A stretch of 64,000 bases of DNA from Toxonevra muliebris (taxonomy: Eukaryota > Arthropoda > Insecta > Diptera > Pallopteridae), in assembly GCA_963691655.1 (NCBI GenBank), contig OY829327.1:81046019-81110018 (forward strand), in the 5' to 3' direction. Positions 1-10,843 of this stretch are shown here, piece by piece (positions within the stretch are counted from its first letter, which is position 1; the number at the start of each line of letters is the position of its first letter). A program made the position numbers and the translations under genes. The notes beneath the pieces are model-generated. The model saw only the letters and a list, made by a program, of their open reading frames with translations. It searched no databases and was not told where the DNA came from.

Positions 1-2747
1 AACCATAGCAACCCAATTTGTGCAACTATTTTGATTTAAACAATATTTTAAAGGGACTCCGAAGCAAAAGTTAGTATACATTTTATAAATCTCAAAATAT
101 GGTGAAGTTTAAAAAAACAAAAACTTTAGATCATCTTGTATTTACTTCCTCTTCTCAAATAATGCTGTCATGAGTGGTTTCAAAATCAATCCAGATGTAA
201 AAGTAAAAAATACGATGCTGGTAGCGGCGGATCCAGAGGGTGTTAAGGGAGATATAGCCCAAAAAATTTTATGCTTACAACCTTTTAAAATCGTTTTACA
301 TTAAAAGTGAAACTTTAGAATCAGTTTATAAATTTTGTACCCACGAACCGCGTTTTAATAGCTTTTGGTCTGATTTTTAGATTTATTTTAAAATTTTTGT
401 CTGAGTTTTTGGTCTATATTCAAGTTTAAATTTTGGTCTAATTTTTAGTTTGAATTTTGGACTAATTTTTTGCTGCCGTACCATATATATTTAAGTTTGT
501 ATTTGGGTTTTGGTTGACTTTTTTTGATGTGTAAACATTTTAGCTCACGGTATGGGCAAAATTTCAAATGTGTAAAATGTAAGAATAACTGTAACGTAAG
601 ATGTAAGATAACTGTAACGTCCAGTTCCCCTCTCGCTCGCACTACTGCGCGGCATGACTGTGCTACTCTTTTTGCTTTGTGCATTAATCTTAGAAAGGCA
701 ACATTTATTATCTCTGTAAATATGTTAAACAGAAAAAATCAAACTTATTTATTATAATTTTCACATCTAATAAAATATCAAATCGACAAGAAGAAAAACT
801 TAAAGCACGGAAAAAAAGATGCAATTACAGCTGCGCATATGCGAACATATCGGGCTCGATGCATTGAGTAAAAGAAAAATAATGCAACTGTGATCTGGAG
901 CAATTGCAAAATATTTTTGGTATCACAACAACAAATATATGCGATATGGAATAAAAATTGCATTTGCAATGATGCAAGACCATTTGCAATTTATAGTGAA
1001 TTAGGCTATTATATATAAAAGATAATGATATCTAATAAATTTTTAAGTTTATAAAAGAATAGATTTATGGATATACATATGTATGTGAGCTTATGTATAT
1101 GGCATTTAGTTGGCTTAACTGTTTACACATCAAATATCTTGCGTGCCTTGCACATATCCATTGTTTTTTATTGCGGTCTTGTTTTTAGTTTGAACCAAAA
1201 AGAGGTAAATTTTTGGTTTAAATTTCAGTCGAATTTTCTAGCTGTATTATATTCAGAATTTTCACTTGAGTTTTGGTTAAAATTTTGATAAATTTTTAAA
1301 CTTATTTTAGTCTAAATTTTGTTCTGCCTTTGGTCTAAAGTTTTGTATTGTTTTGATATAAATTTTTATTTGAAATCTTTTCTGAATATTTTTTTGAATT
1401 TTAATGCGACTTTTAGTCAAATTTTTTAACCGGTTTCTGGTTTGAATCTGACTTTTAGTTTGGACTCTGGTCTCGTTTCTGATCTAGTTTTTAGTCTGGT
1501 CTTTACTTTAAATTGTGCAATTTACTTTAAATTGTGCAATTTACTTTAAATTGTGCAATTTAAAGTAAAGATCAGACAGATCTGTTCAACGAATTGACAC
1601 TTTTGTAAACGAACCGAGATGAGGCAAATGTACTTAGGGTAATGGGGGGTCGCTGTGCCTCAATCCGTGGTCCATTTTGTTCTGTTACGTCAGGATATTT
1701 CATTAACAAACCAGTTTTAAAAATTCAAAAAAAAAAAAAGAATAGAAATCAAGTTTATATTTTCTCATCAAAAGTTTATATTTTAATATCAAAAACAAAA
1801 TTGTGAATTTTCTATTTTCCAAAATTGTCCGTTGAAGTGCAATTTGAAAATTTTGGAACGTTACTTAGTATTCGTATCACGAATTTGTGGTCTGCGTTAT
1901 GCGATGCCAAATAACGCGAGTAGTCAATGTCGGAACACTAGAAATTTTGCGGTTATAATGGGTTCTGACAACGGGAATTCACCTTTCGACGTCGGAAAGT
2001 GTCAAAAACGTAATTTCAATTGAAAACAGTAAATATTATTAATTTTTAATGATTTTATTGATTTTTTTTTTAGCTTAGCAAGTGGAAAAATTTAAAAATT
2101 CTCACAGAAGGCTTTTTTTTCAATTTTCAATCGTTAGCTGTTTTTTCCTCCATATCTCATTATTTCAAACGGTGTTCCGACCTAGACTAAAATGTTTTGT
2201 TCTAATATCTATAACTCCCAAACTACTGATCTAATCATTTTTCAATGATTCTCAGCAAAAACGTTGCATTTTGGGAGATCTATTCGACGAGATTCCCGCA
2301 ACGGAAGTTATGGACAAAAATCAAAGGATTTCCAACCTATTCCACTATTAGTCCTAAATAAATCCTTGTTTGTTAGAGGTCTTCATGAATATTCAGGAAT
2401 ATTATTTTAAAAAGAGATAATTTTCGACAAAATTTTTTTTTATTTTTAGAGATTTTCTTGTCTCATTTAATATGGTCAACCTAAATTGAGTTTTTAAATA
2501 ATTTTTTTTTAATCTTACATACCCTTTTCAAAAACCTTAAACAAATTCAGACGCTTTAGAGAATAACTGAAAACGCAGTATTACTGCATTTGGATTTTAG
2601 TTTTTCAAGTGTATCTATTATTAGATTTTTGTTGGACGGTGTTATCAATCAAGCAAGCATTGGACTTATAAACTTAAGTAATTCTTTTTATTTATAAGGA
2701 CATACTTAAATTTCACAACATATTTCTAATCATTATTTATGTTATTT
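1..2747. other. Intergenic, AT-rich, with degenerate short repeats
   Basis: No coding region was recognised; open frames here are short and lack family motifs. Two parts (about 340-480 and 1170-1500) are full of variants of a short phrase of the type TTTGGTCTAAATTTT or AGTTTGAATTTT at irregular spacing. From about 1580 to 2747 only AT-rich unique sequence is visible. Confidence 0.6.
1495..1579. repeat. 19-bp tandem repeat inside a small inverted repeat
   Basis: Three copies of the 19-bp unit TTTACTTTAAATTGTGCAA lie head to tail at 1502-1558. They are followed by an inverted partial copy. The outer 22 bases on each side (GTCTG-GTCTTTACTTTAAATTG and its complement) pair with one mismatch, so the block can fold as a hairpin. 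It sits at the right edge of the degenerate TTTGGTCTAAATTTT repeat island. Confidence 0.85.
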
Positions 2748-4560
2748 CTATTTACGCCACCTTACAGCTATTTTCTTCATACGATACCAAAGAATTTCCA
2801 TAATAAAAAAAGCCAAACCAATTCCGTTTCCTGTGATATACAACACCCACACCCAGTACAAATTTTTGACAGCAGCACTTTTGAAAAACTCCTTTGGACG
2901 CGTATCCATTATCGATTATTTACCCGATTTCAGCATAGCACGAAGTGAAGATTTTATCCAGAATTGTATAATACCATGAGCATAAAGTTGAACTATTAAC
3001 TCGTTTAAAGCATCACGATATATAGAATTCTCATGCAGAATCAAACTCATAAATGATGATTTTCGAAAACAAAGATCGCTTCGACGAAATAGGTTTCGCC
3101 GGAAGTAACGCTGTTGTCTGTCGTACATGACCCAAATATCACTGGTAACTAAATACGCATACGATGGATCGTAAGAGTTACGCGCGCGTAACATTTCAGA
3201 TTGAGAAAAGGTGACATTGAAGAGATTACCATAACGTTTCAGTATTTCCTTGGGTATAGAGATAGAGTCAGGCGCATATAATAGAATTTTCAGTGGTGAC
3301 TGGTGCAAACCATCTATGTTTGATATATATTCAGCTAGTGGTGGGCTTGTCAGAAATGCTTTCAAATACGCTGAATAGATATTGGTGTAAAAGAAACCAG
3401 TCAGAAAGATAGTATAATAAATAATTTTAGTTGACATGTTCAGATGCAATGGATATGGTACAACTTGCCCCAATACCCCACGGATGCTACTCGTATTCGC
3501 GATGACATGCAAAAATGTAGGTGGCTGCAAGTGCTGAAGTATGTAGGCGGAAATTGCTAATAGTATAGCATATAAAAGTTGAAGTAAAGCAATAAATACT
3601 GTTAAGCTCGAGCCCAATGTCAGAAAAAATACTTCACGCCTTAAGATGCCTTTCTCCTGGGGTAGCATAACAAACCAATCACCATAGAAAACCGGATAGG
3701 AATATTCAAGAAAGCTTTGAAATTTGGGTGCATCTGTTACATGCACGGGTATATCCAATGTATCATTGCGCGTTAGTTGTAAGATTTCGAAATCATCTTT
3801 ATGTTTGGTTTTAATAGGCATCACAAGCGTAGCATTTAAACGTTCAGCTAGTGTTTTCAGTATGTACCAGGTATAACCGCTTATATGTTCCTTCCCTTCC
3901 TTATCACGATAGACTATAGACTATATCATTCAATTGCGTTCTTATGCCATATCCTTGTAGATCACTCAAACGATTTGGATATACAAATCTATCAATTTCA
4001 GCATTAAAGTTATGTTGTTCTATCTTGAACGTGGGAAATTTGTTGTAACTGTAATAGTTTACAGTTAAATTAAAGTTTTTAAATATAATCACTACATTAA
4101 ACATTTTATGATGATTACAAAATGTTAGCACATTTTCCAATTTGAAATTTAGTACCCTCTCAATTTGATCTGCTTCGTCTTCGATTAGAATCAGCAATCT
4201 ACTATAACGCATATGCTGCAAATATCCCATCAGATCATTTAATATTCCACTAACGATCGGCTTTTTCATGCAAACAATAGCTAAAATATCACCATCATAG
4301 TTTCCTTTCATATAGATTTGAAGCTTTTCTATGGCCAACACTAGTGGGATACTCAGGCTCCTTCTAATTTTACCTAGTATTTCACAGCCACTTTGTTGTT
4401 GTAATAGTAAAATAGTTTGAATATTTTTTTGTTCATGCACTTTTTTAATGAATTCATGTAATTTTATTTCGTTTCTGTCTGGTTCAATATTTATGCCAAC
4501 CATTTTTGCTGGCCTAATAATAAGCAGCATAATTATTATAGTTTTCAGCAAGTCCATCAA
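2748..4560 (-). pseudogene. Ionotropic receptor pseudogene (gene 1 of the cluster)
   Basis: This is a broken copy of a divergent chemosensory ionotropic receptor, closest in the window to the intact gene at 10844-12655 (shared LQGYGIRT, SGK and YAY-type motifs). The first frame runs from an ATG at 4560 to a stop at 3904 and covers the N-terminal region and the start of S1. The frame then shifts: a 7-bp tandem duplication (ATAGACT twice, plus strand 3909-3922) is seen exactly at the shift, and dropping one copy by eye keeps frame. Just before it, five residues found in the relative (VEPRT) are missing in frame. The second frame carries the rest of S1, TM1, the pore motif SIRGVLGQ, TM2 and S2, and ends in a TAA at 2916. 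Past this stop the same frame stays open to 2748 and still encodes a TM3-like segment (LYWVWVLY). Three lesions make function unlikely; an assembly error could explain one, hardly all. Confidence 0.9.
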
Positions 4561-4950
4561 ATTGTAACTGATTTATTAAATAAAGTTAAATACTGAAGTT
4601 TCTTTGCATATGTCAATTAATACCTAATGATTTCATTAATTTTCTGGTCTTTAGTTTTAATTAAACAAAATAAATATACACAGTGTCAATTTTTTACGTG
4701 AGCCTACATATATAGTTGTATTTGTTATTGCCCAACGGGAAAGGAAGTTCTCCAAAACGCTCCTTTCCCAACACTAAGCGCTCACTATTTATAGGGCACC
4801 TAATTGAATATTGTAATTGGATTGAATTAGCGTGTGTATTTAATTTCCTAGAATCATAGAAAAATCACTTTTTACCATTCCTCTAGTCTCTCTTGTGTTT
4901 CTCATTTTTGAAGTGAAACTTCTTTAGCGAGGGTAAGTCAAAAATTTTGC
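4561..4950. other. Intergenic, upstream of pseudogene
   Basis: Nothing with a recognisable identity is visible. It is the 5' flank of the broken receptor and ends at the target duplication of a hAT-type element. Confidence 0.5.
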
Positions 4951-5847
4951 AACGGAAGCAGCGATGCCAACTTGCGGGGAATTTTACTTGGTACGGCTAA
5001 TCGGGGAATGAGCTGTTTTTTGCGGGGAATTCGAAAGCTTTCAGCTTTTGGTAATTAAAGTCTGTAGAATATTTTTTTTTCAAATTGTATGTAATGTAAA
5101 ATGTTTAACTTATGAAATATTTCATATTTTGGGTCTTAAAATCTTCATCTTAAGCAGGCCCTGCAATTTATTGGTTTGGAGAAATCGATTTCTAAAAAAA
5201 GTGTGCTATTTGAAAGTGTTATTTTCGAATGAATTTGGTAAAAATTTCAGAGAACGTAGATTGCTTTCGTAGATACAGACGATTACAGCGCCGAGTATCA
5301 GTCAATACAAAACAGTCGCGCAGCGCTTCGACTTCCTTTTCGGCCGTTCAGAAAGGCCTAACTATGCCTTCGACCAGCACCTCCTGATTAATAACTCTTT
5401 ATCATTTCTGACTAATCTGTAAACTTACAAATTATGGTCAGCCATCATAAAGAAGATGAAGTATATTTTATATGTTAAAAACCGATAGTCAAAACTTTGA
5501 ACCGATTTTTCTCAAAACAAAGTTTTTGGCATTTTTTATTTGAGTCAAAAGAAATCCCAAGTCTGTTGAGAACTTTGATGTCCAAAAGTGGGCTAAAGCT
5601 TATATGTTAAGAATTCCGGAGTCAGAAAGTACGTTTCTATTAATCTACCAGCTCCATAACAATTGGTTAAGTTTTGGACCGAGAAAGTTCAGGGTCGCCT
5701 TAAAATAACACTCACTGTAGTTAATTTCGTTTATGTAAAATTTTTATATGGTAAATGCGTGTTGCGCTGTTATAATATGAAAATCGGGGAATTTCTCGAA
5801 GGTTATCGGGGAGAGAGAAAAAATGAGTTGGCATCCCTGAACGGAAG
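4951..5847. mobile_element. hAT-type non-autonomous element, 881 bp, with 8-bp target duplication
   Basis: The element spans 4959-5839. Its ends are inverted: CAGCGATGCCAACT at the left and AGTTGGCATCCCTG at the right (two mismatches at most in 14). It is flanked by a perfect 8-bp direct repeat, AACGGAAG, at 4951-4958 and 5840-5847. An 8-bp duplication with CAG...CTG ends is the known signature of the hAT superfamily. Subterminal CGGGGAATT motifs occur near both ends. No transposase frame is visible, so it would need a transposase from elsewhere. Confidence 0.88.
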
Positions 5848-5859
5848 TTACATTGTTGT

Positions 5860-6440
5860 TGCACTCATACGAAACTAATAAGAAACGAAGCTATGCTATT
5901 GTTAGTTTTTAGCGAACGAAGTCATGTGGGGATAGGCTGCATTCAATTAAGCAGAGAGTCGACTTCTTGAATCATGTGCTTTAGTGAGAGAGCTTGATAC
6001 CATATAACTGAATTTTCCTTTCATGTGTTATATACGTGTGCTACGTCATGTTTATGCCGATAAATGTAGAGAGTATCAACAGAAAAAAAACTTTTGAAAA
6101 TAGAAAGAATGCAAAAGCTTCAGCAACGGCCACGAGAAGAATCGCGTTTTTGTTGCATTCTAACAAAACCAGTGAGAAACGAAGTTATGCAGCTGTTATT
6201 CGGCTACATACAATCAGGCAGAGAGACGACTTCTCGCAGTTTTATAGCATGTGCTTTAGTAAGACAGTCGATATAGAAATCTCGGTTTGCTTGCATATAA
6301 CTGAACTTTCCTTTCATGTGTAATATACGTTTACTAAGTACGTGTTTGCGCCGATAAGTGTAGAGAGTATCAATCGAGGAAAACCAACAACTAAATAGAG
6401 AGAAGAGGACTGCGAAAACTTCAACTGAATGTTTTATAAA
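5860..6440. repeat. Diverged tandem duplication, about 297-bp period
   Basis: Two related units lie head to tail: one from about 5870 and one from about 6170. Anchors are GAAACGAAG followed by TATGC (5883 and 6177), the phrase AGAGAGTCGACTTC / AGAGAGACGACTTC, CCTTTCATGTGT near 6018 and 6310, and GTAGAGAGTATCAA near 6066 and 6359. The neighbouring hAT element lies at the left edge of the first unit and its target site AACGG recurs at the start of the second, so the hAT element probably jumped into this repeat. Short frames in both units have no recognisable product. Confidence 0.75.
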
Positions 6441-7144
6441 TGTTTTCTAACAATTTTTCAATTAAAAAACAATATAGTTTCACTTCTACTGTGAGTGCTT
6501 GCAGTCACATAATTTTTATTTAAAATGTGATTTTCCTAGATTTTCCTGAATGCGAAAAGCTCGGTCTAGGTCCTCCATGGGCTGTATTGCCATAAGAGTA
6601 GTAGTTATAGACTCTTAATGCCAGCGCTTCAAATTTTCCACAAGAGTGCACTAGGGTAGTACGCTAAATTTTCCCGTTTCCGTTGGGTAATCAGATCTAT
6701 GTATTTGATAACCGATTTTTGTGTATGGTGGCTTATTAATACTAAGCGTCATTGAAAACTCAGTCAAGGATATGAAAATGTAAGTATTTATTTTTAATAA
6801 AATTTCCTAAGAATGAATATAAACCTTCAAACAAACTATTTCCTGTCTCCCTTCCTCTCGCATATAATCTGAAGGAAAGATCAACGTATTTTGTTTTGAG
6901 GGAATTTTACTCTTTCTCACTCAATAAAGAGTAATGTCAGTGGTTGATCAGTTGAAAATAAACCGTAGGATCCTTTTTTCAATTCTTTTGAGAGGCGTAC
7001 TTAAATCGTGAAGCCATCTGCGAAAAAGCTCCTTTTAGAAAGCTGAGGTGTCAAAATTCAGAATTATTGTTTATTATAGTGATTTTAAAACTGAACAGCT
7101 TTTTTTGACATTTAACATTTACTTCTTGAGATAACTCCACCCTA
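6441..7144. other. Intergenic, nothing recognised
   Basis: AT-rich unique sequence with no family-like reading frame, tRNA-like box or clear repeat. Confidence 0.5.
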
Positions 7145-7282
7145 CTAACCCATAAAGGACGAGCGGTTACCAAAGTAGATAAATCAATAAATTAACTTGA
7201 GAAGAAAATTGTTTTTGAACCTGGCTCAGGAACGGCTCGGCGACAAGGTGCCTTATGGCACCGCTAGGAATTACTGGGTTAA
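7145..7282. mobile_element. Short TTAA-type MITE, copy 1
   Basis: A 130-bp sequence (7149-7278) starts with CCCATAAAGGACGAGCGG and ends with ATTACTGGG, and is followed by TTAA at 7279-7282; the left flank is CTAA, one base off TTAA. A clear second copy lies at 14400-14518 with TTAA on both sides. CCC...GGG ends plus TTAA duplication are typical of piggyBac-type elements. It is far too short to code for anything. Confidence 0.75.
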
Positions 7283-7426
7283 ATACGCATTCAATACTAA
7301 CTATGCCTATAACTCACAGACAAAGAAGGTAGCTGGTTAGCTACTAAATTTTAAAAATTCGCGTAAATGCTCTCAAAGTTAGAACAAAAAGTTACTCACA
7401 AAAAAAAATGTTGAAGTTTACTTATA

Positions 7427-8606
7427 AAGGGTTTTCCATTAGGGACATAACAATTTCGTATCTTTATATGAACGCACCTTTAAACTTTTTTAATGAACTG
7501 TCAATGTCAAAAGGTTAGTTGAAGTCAACATTTTTATCAAGATTAAGTTCACGAACCTGCAACGTTTGGAAATTATTAAAAATTACTACCGAAATTCTGA
7601 GTCGGTGGTCCCTACTTTAAGAGCGCTTACTTCAATTTTCGGTCGTAATAATCACCCTCCTCCCCCCCCCCCCCCCTGCGTGCTATACTGAATATAGGTG
7701 TATCGATTCAAAATACCCAAAGAATTGGGTATCGCTCGAACGAGACTGTGGCGTATTTTGCGAAAAGATCTTGGCGCACATGCTTGCAAGATGAAATTGA
7801 CTCAAGAACTAAAGCCACTTGATCATTTGAAATGCCGAAACTTCTCCAATTGGGCTCTGGCAAAGCTTGAAGAAAATTAAGAATTTCATCGAAAAATCAT
7901 CTTCAGCGATGAAGCTCATTTCACGCTCAATGGCTTTGTTAATAAGCAAAATATGCGTTATTAGTCAGCAACAAACCCACATGTGCTTCTTGAGACACCT
8001 TTGCATCGGCAAAAAGTTACTGTTTGGTGCGGTTTTCATGCCGCAGGTGTCATTGGGCCGTATTTTTTCGTGGATGAAAACGACCGTCATGTTACCGTCA
8101 ATGGAGAGCGCTATAGAGAGCGTGTTATGTTGAAAGATTGTTTGTGACCACAATTGGATGAACTTGACATCAACGATATGTGGTTTCAACAAGACGGTGC
8201 CACTAGCCACACAGCACGCGTCACAATCGATTTAATGAAAGGCAAATTCGGTGAACATGTTATCTCAAGAAATGATCCGGTGGAATGGCCACCTCGTTCA
8301 TGCGATCTAACGCGATTGGATTTCTTTTTATGGGGCAATATCAAGTCACTGGTCTATGCCAACAAGCCAGCAACTTTAGACGACCTCAAAGACAATATCA
8401 AACGCGAAATTGCCAACGCTCCGGTCGAAATGTGTGAAAGAGTGGTGGAAAACTGGGTCCAAAGTATCGATCGCTGTAAACGGGCTTGTGGTGGTCATAA
8501 AATATAATGCTTGCACTACACCCACAATAAATTTTAACTCAATATCTCAAAAAATTCTGTGTTTTATTAATAGACAAAATTGTTATGTCCTTAATGGAAA
8601 ACCCTT
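7427..8606 (+). mobile_element. DD41D mariner-type element, degenerate
   Basis: An IS630-Tc1-mariner element with 30-bp terminal inverted repeats (7427-7456 and 8577-8606, 29 of 30 matching) starting AAGGGTTTTCCATTA. The transposase reads in one plus-strand frame. Its N-terminal part (YYRNSESVV...LRALTSIFGRNN) is visible at about 7550-7660, then a run of C at 7662-7676 disturbs the reading. Downstream come IIFSDEAHF (first Asp), WFQQDGATSH (second Asp) and PPRSCDLTRLDFFLWG (third Asp). I count 41 residues between the second and third Asp, which fits the DD41D group known from flies (rosa type). Three in-frame stops (TAA 7878, TAG 7962, TGA 8145; the last two where the family has Trp) and the C-run show it is inactive. 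Confidence 0.9.
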
Positions 8607-8689
8607 AATATCAATCATTGATAGAGCGAGGAAATTTTAAAACCCTTGTAAAATGTGCAATGGGTTTTTGTAAACCTAAGATGTTCAGA

Positions 8690-9340
8690 TTTACAGTTGA
8701 AGCTTTAAATTTTCAATATTGATTTCAGAATGTTACAAGAAAGTTTCAGAAAACGATTGATTTGAGAATATTTTAAATTGATTTCAGAGTTGGAATTTCA
8801 AACTGATTTTGAAATAGGGAGTGAGATTGAAAAAATCTTAACCCACGTTTTAGCCAATAATTTTTTTTTTGGAGTAAAATTTAAAAATTTCTTTGATCTA
8901 GTTATCTTTGAAAAATATGTCAATTGTCATTTTTAATGACAAAAATGTTGATTTATTGTGAGTTTGATCAAAATGAGTGAAGAAAAAGAAGTAAGTCTTA
9001 AAATTATTAAAAATTTTCAAAAAAAATCCAAATTGGTCCTACAAAAAATTGGCCAAAGAATTGAAGGTCTGCCGTCAAACTATTTCCAATGTTATTAAAC
9101 AGTTTCAGGAGAATTTGACCATCGATAGGAAACGTGGTTCGGGAAGAAAACAAGGACCACATGATATTGGTAGAAAAGCTGCCCGGTTAGCCCAGTGCTC
9201 TGACTATTATAACAAATGTAAGAATTTCCACACTTAAAATTTCACAATAATTTCAAAAAATTCCATATTGGTTTCAATGAAAAAATTTCAAATTCTAAGT
9301 TGATTTCAAATTCATTTCAGAATATCTAAATTGATTTAAA
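8690..9340 (+). pseudogene. Truncated Tc1/mariner transposase N-terminus in a repeat island
   Basis: From an ATG at 8973 the reading MSEEKEVSLKIIKNFQK continues, after a one-base shift in an A-run near 9018-9026, as KKLAKELKVCRQTISNVIK and then RKRGSGRK, ending at 9237. This is the paired helix-turn-helix DNA-binding region and GSGRK-type linker of a Tc1-like transposase; no catalytic domain follows. The flanks (8690-8850 and 9240-9340) are dense in variants of TTTCAAATTGATTTCAGA. The coding remnant is clear; its relation to the flanking words is unknown. Confidence 0.7.
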
Positions 9341-10843
9341 AGTTGGCTGGCTGGTTGGTTCAAGCCAATAACCCAATTATAGATTGTTGATGTAAGCCAA
9401 TTTTTTCCGGTTCTATCTAGATCATATCTAACCCTATAGGTTTAGGAAGTTAGTTGATTCGATCGTGCATTTCAAATAGTTTGCCAAGGTTGCTGAAGTA
9501 TGGTTTGCGCCCTGATTCGTCTAAAGCTGGCAGTTCGAAAAAAAAATTACATACATGGTACTTACAGCTACGACCATGTGCATTATACGGGATTCCCATT
9601 TTGATCGGTTGATCACCAAAAGGCCGGAGGCCAGAAATGACTGCCGTAAATTTGTATAACCCTTTCGGTTTTTGTTATAATCTGTGATGATTTCCTTTAA
9701 CTGTAATTTGGCCATCTTTTCTGGTCCTACAAGTTTATAAGCTTTCCCACCTACAATTGACCTTCTGTAGGTATTTTTTTTTTTAAATTTCACTTTTGAT
9801 TGACCTCAGCTCAGCCGAAGATTCCTGCAGGGTAAATCAAAAATAATAATTTCCTGGCACCACACATGTTGAGGTCAAGAAAAAATTGAGATATATCTCT
9901 AACTCTTCTTCAAGCAAGTCAGAATACAGGGTAATATTATATCACATTAGCCGCCTTTTAGTGTACCACAAAGGCCGATTTGTAGCATTCGGAACAAAAA
10001 AAAACATTTAAAATGGAAAACACTTCAAATTTACACAATTTAATACTTGTTTTTTAAATTTATCATTTACTTTATCCGTATTGAGGTCTCAATTAAACAA
10101 AAACCGACTTTTCCTTTAAAATATTGTTATAATTATGCGCTTGCATGTTTCTTCAACTGACCAACAACATGTCTTCTTTCATCCCGCAACTAAAACACGT
10201 TCCTATTTTTTATTCCGCAGCATTTCTGATAGAATGCACCTGCATAAACTTATTAGAACTGGAGATATGATCCTGTACCACATGGCCACAATACCCGAAG
10301 TTCCTGTAAATGTTATGATGTACAAATCAAGTGCCATAACTAAAGCCTGGCTATCCAATAGGAAAGTGATATTTGTTTAAACTTATGATATGCTAACAGA
10401 ATTTGTCGCCCATGCGACATGAGCAGGCTACCATGGCGGAAGGTTCTTTCGTTCCAGATCTATTAAAATAATGTGCCACCTTGGGTCACGACCAAATGGT
10501 CCCTGTGGCTTAAGAGTAAGAACTTCAAATTTACTTCAGAGTACCCTTCTTGGAAGTATATTTTAATATTACTAAACGTATTTCAGAATTATGGAATATA
10601 CTTCAAAAAGTTTTCAAACAAATTTTAGAAACTTCAAATGTAAAACAAGGTACAATTATAAATGTTGTTTACATTACAATCTTAGTAATCAATATGTCTC
10701 AATCTATGCATTAAAAGCCAAGAGCTTGTAATAATTTTTATCAGCTTTAGCTTAGTTCTACAAATTATTATTAAACACTGAGCTTAAATTCATTAACATA
10801 ACATATAAAAAATCACTCTCTTTCTTGCTCCCACAGTTGCAAT
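9341..10843. other. Intergenic, 3' of receptor gene 2
   Basis: No supported gene. A plus-strand frame at 10135-10380 (81 codons) and a minus-strand frame at 9521-9793 show no motif I recognise. At 10520-10640 the TTCAAAT/ACTTCA word seen around 8690-9340 recurs. Confidence 0.45.

Noticed and set aside
214..222. EPR motif of the receptors (residue numbers 214-222, not bases) as the glutamate-binding Arg
   Set aside because: By position it matches the start of S1 (the EEPYVM region of glutamate receptors), not the Arg seven residues before the SKP box.
10135..10380. 81-codon plus-strand frame upstream of a CATGGCGG stretch
   Set aside because: No recognisable domain and no evidence of expression or splice context; kept as intergenic.
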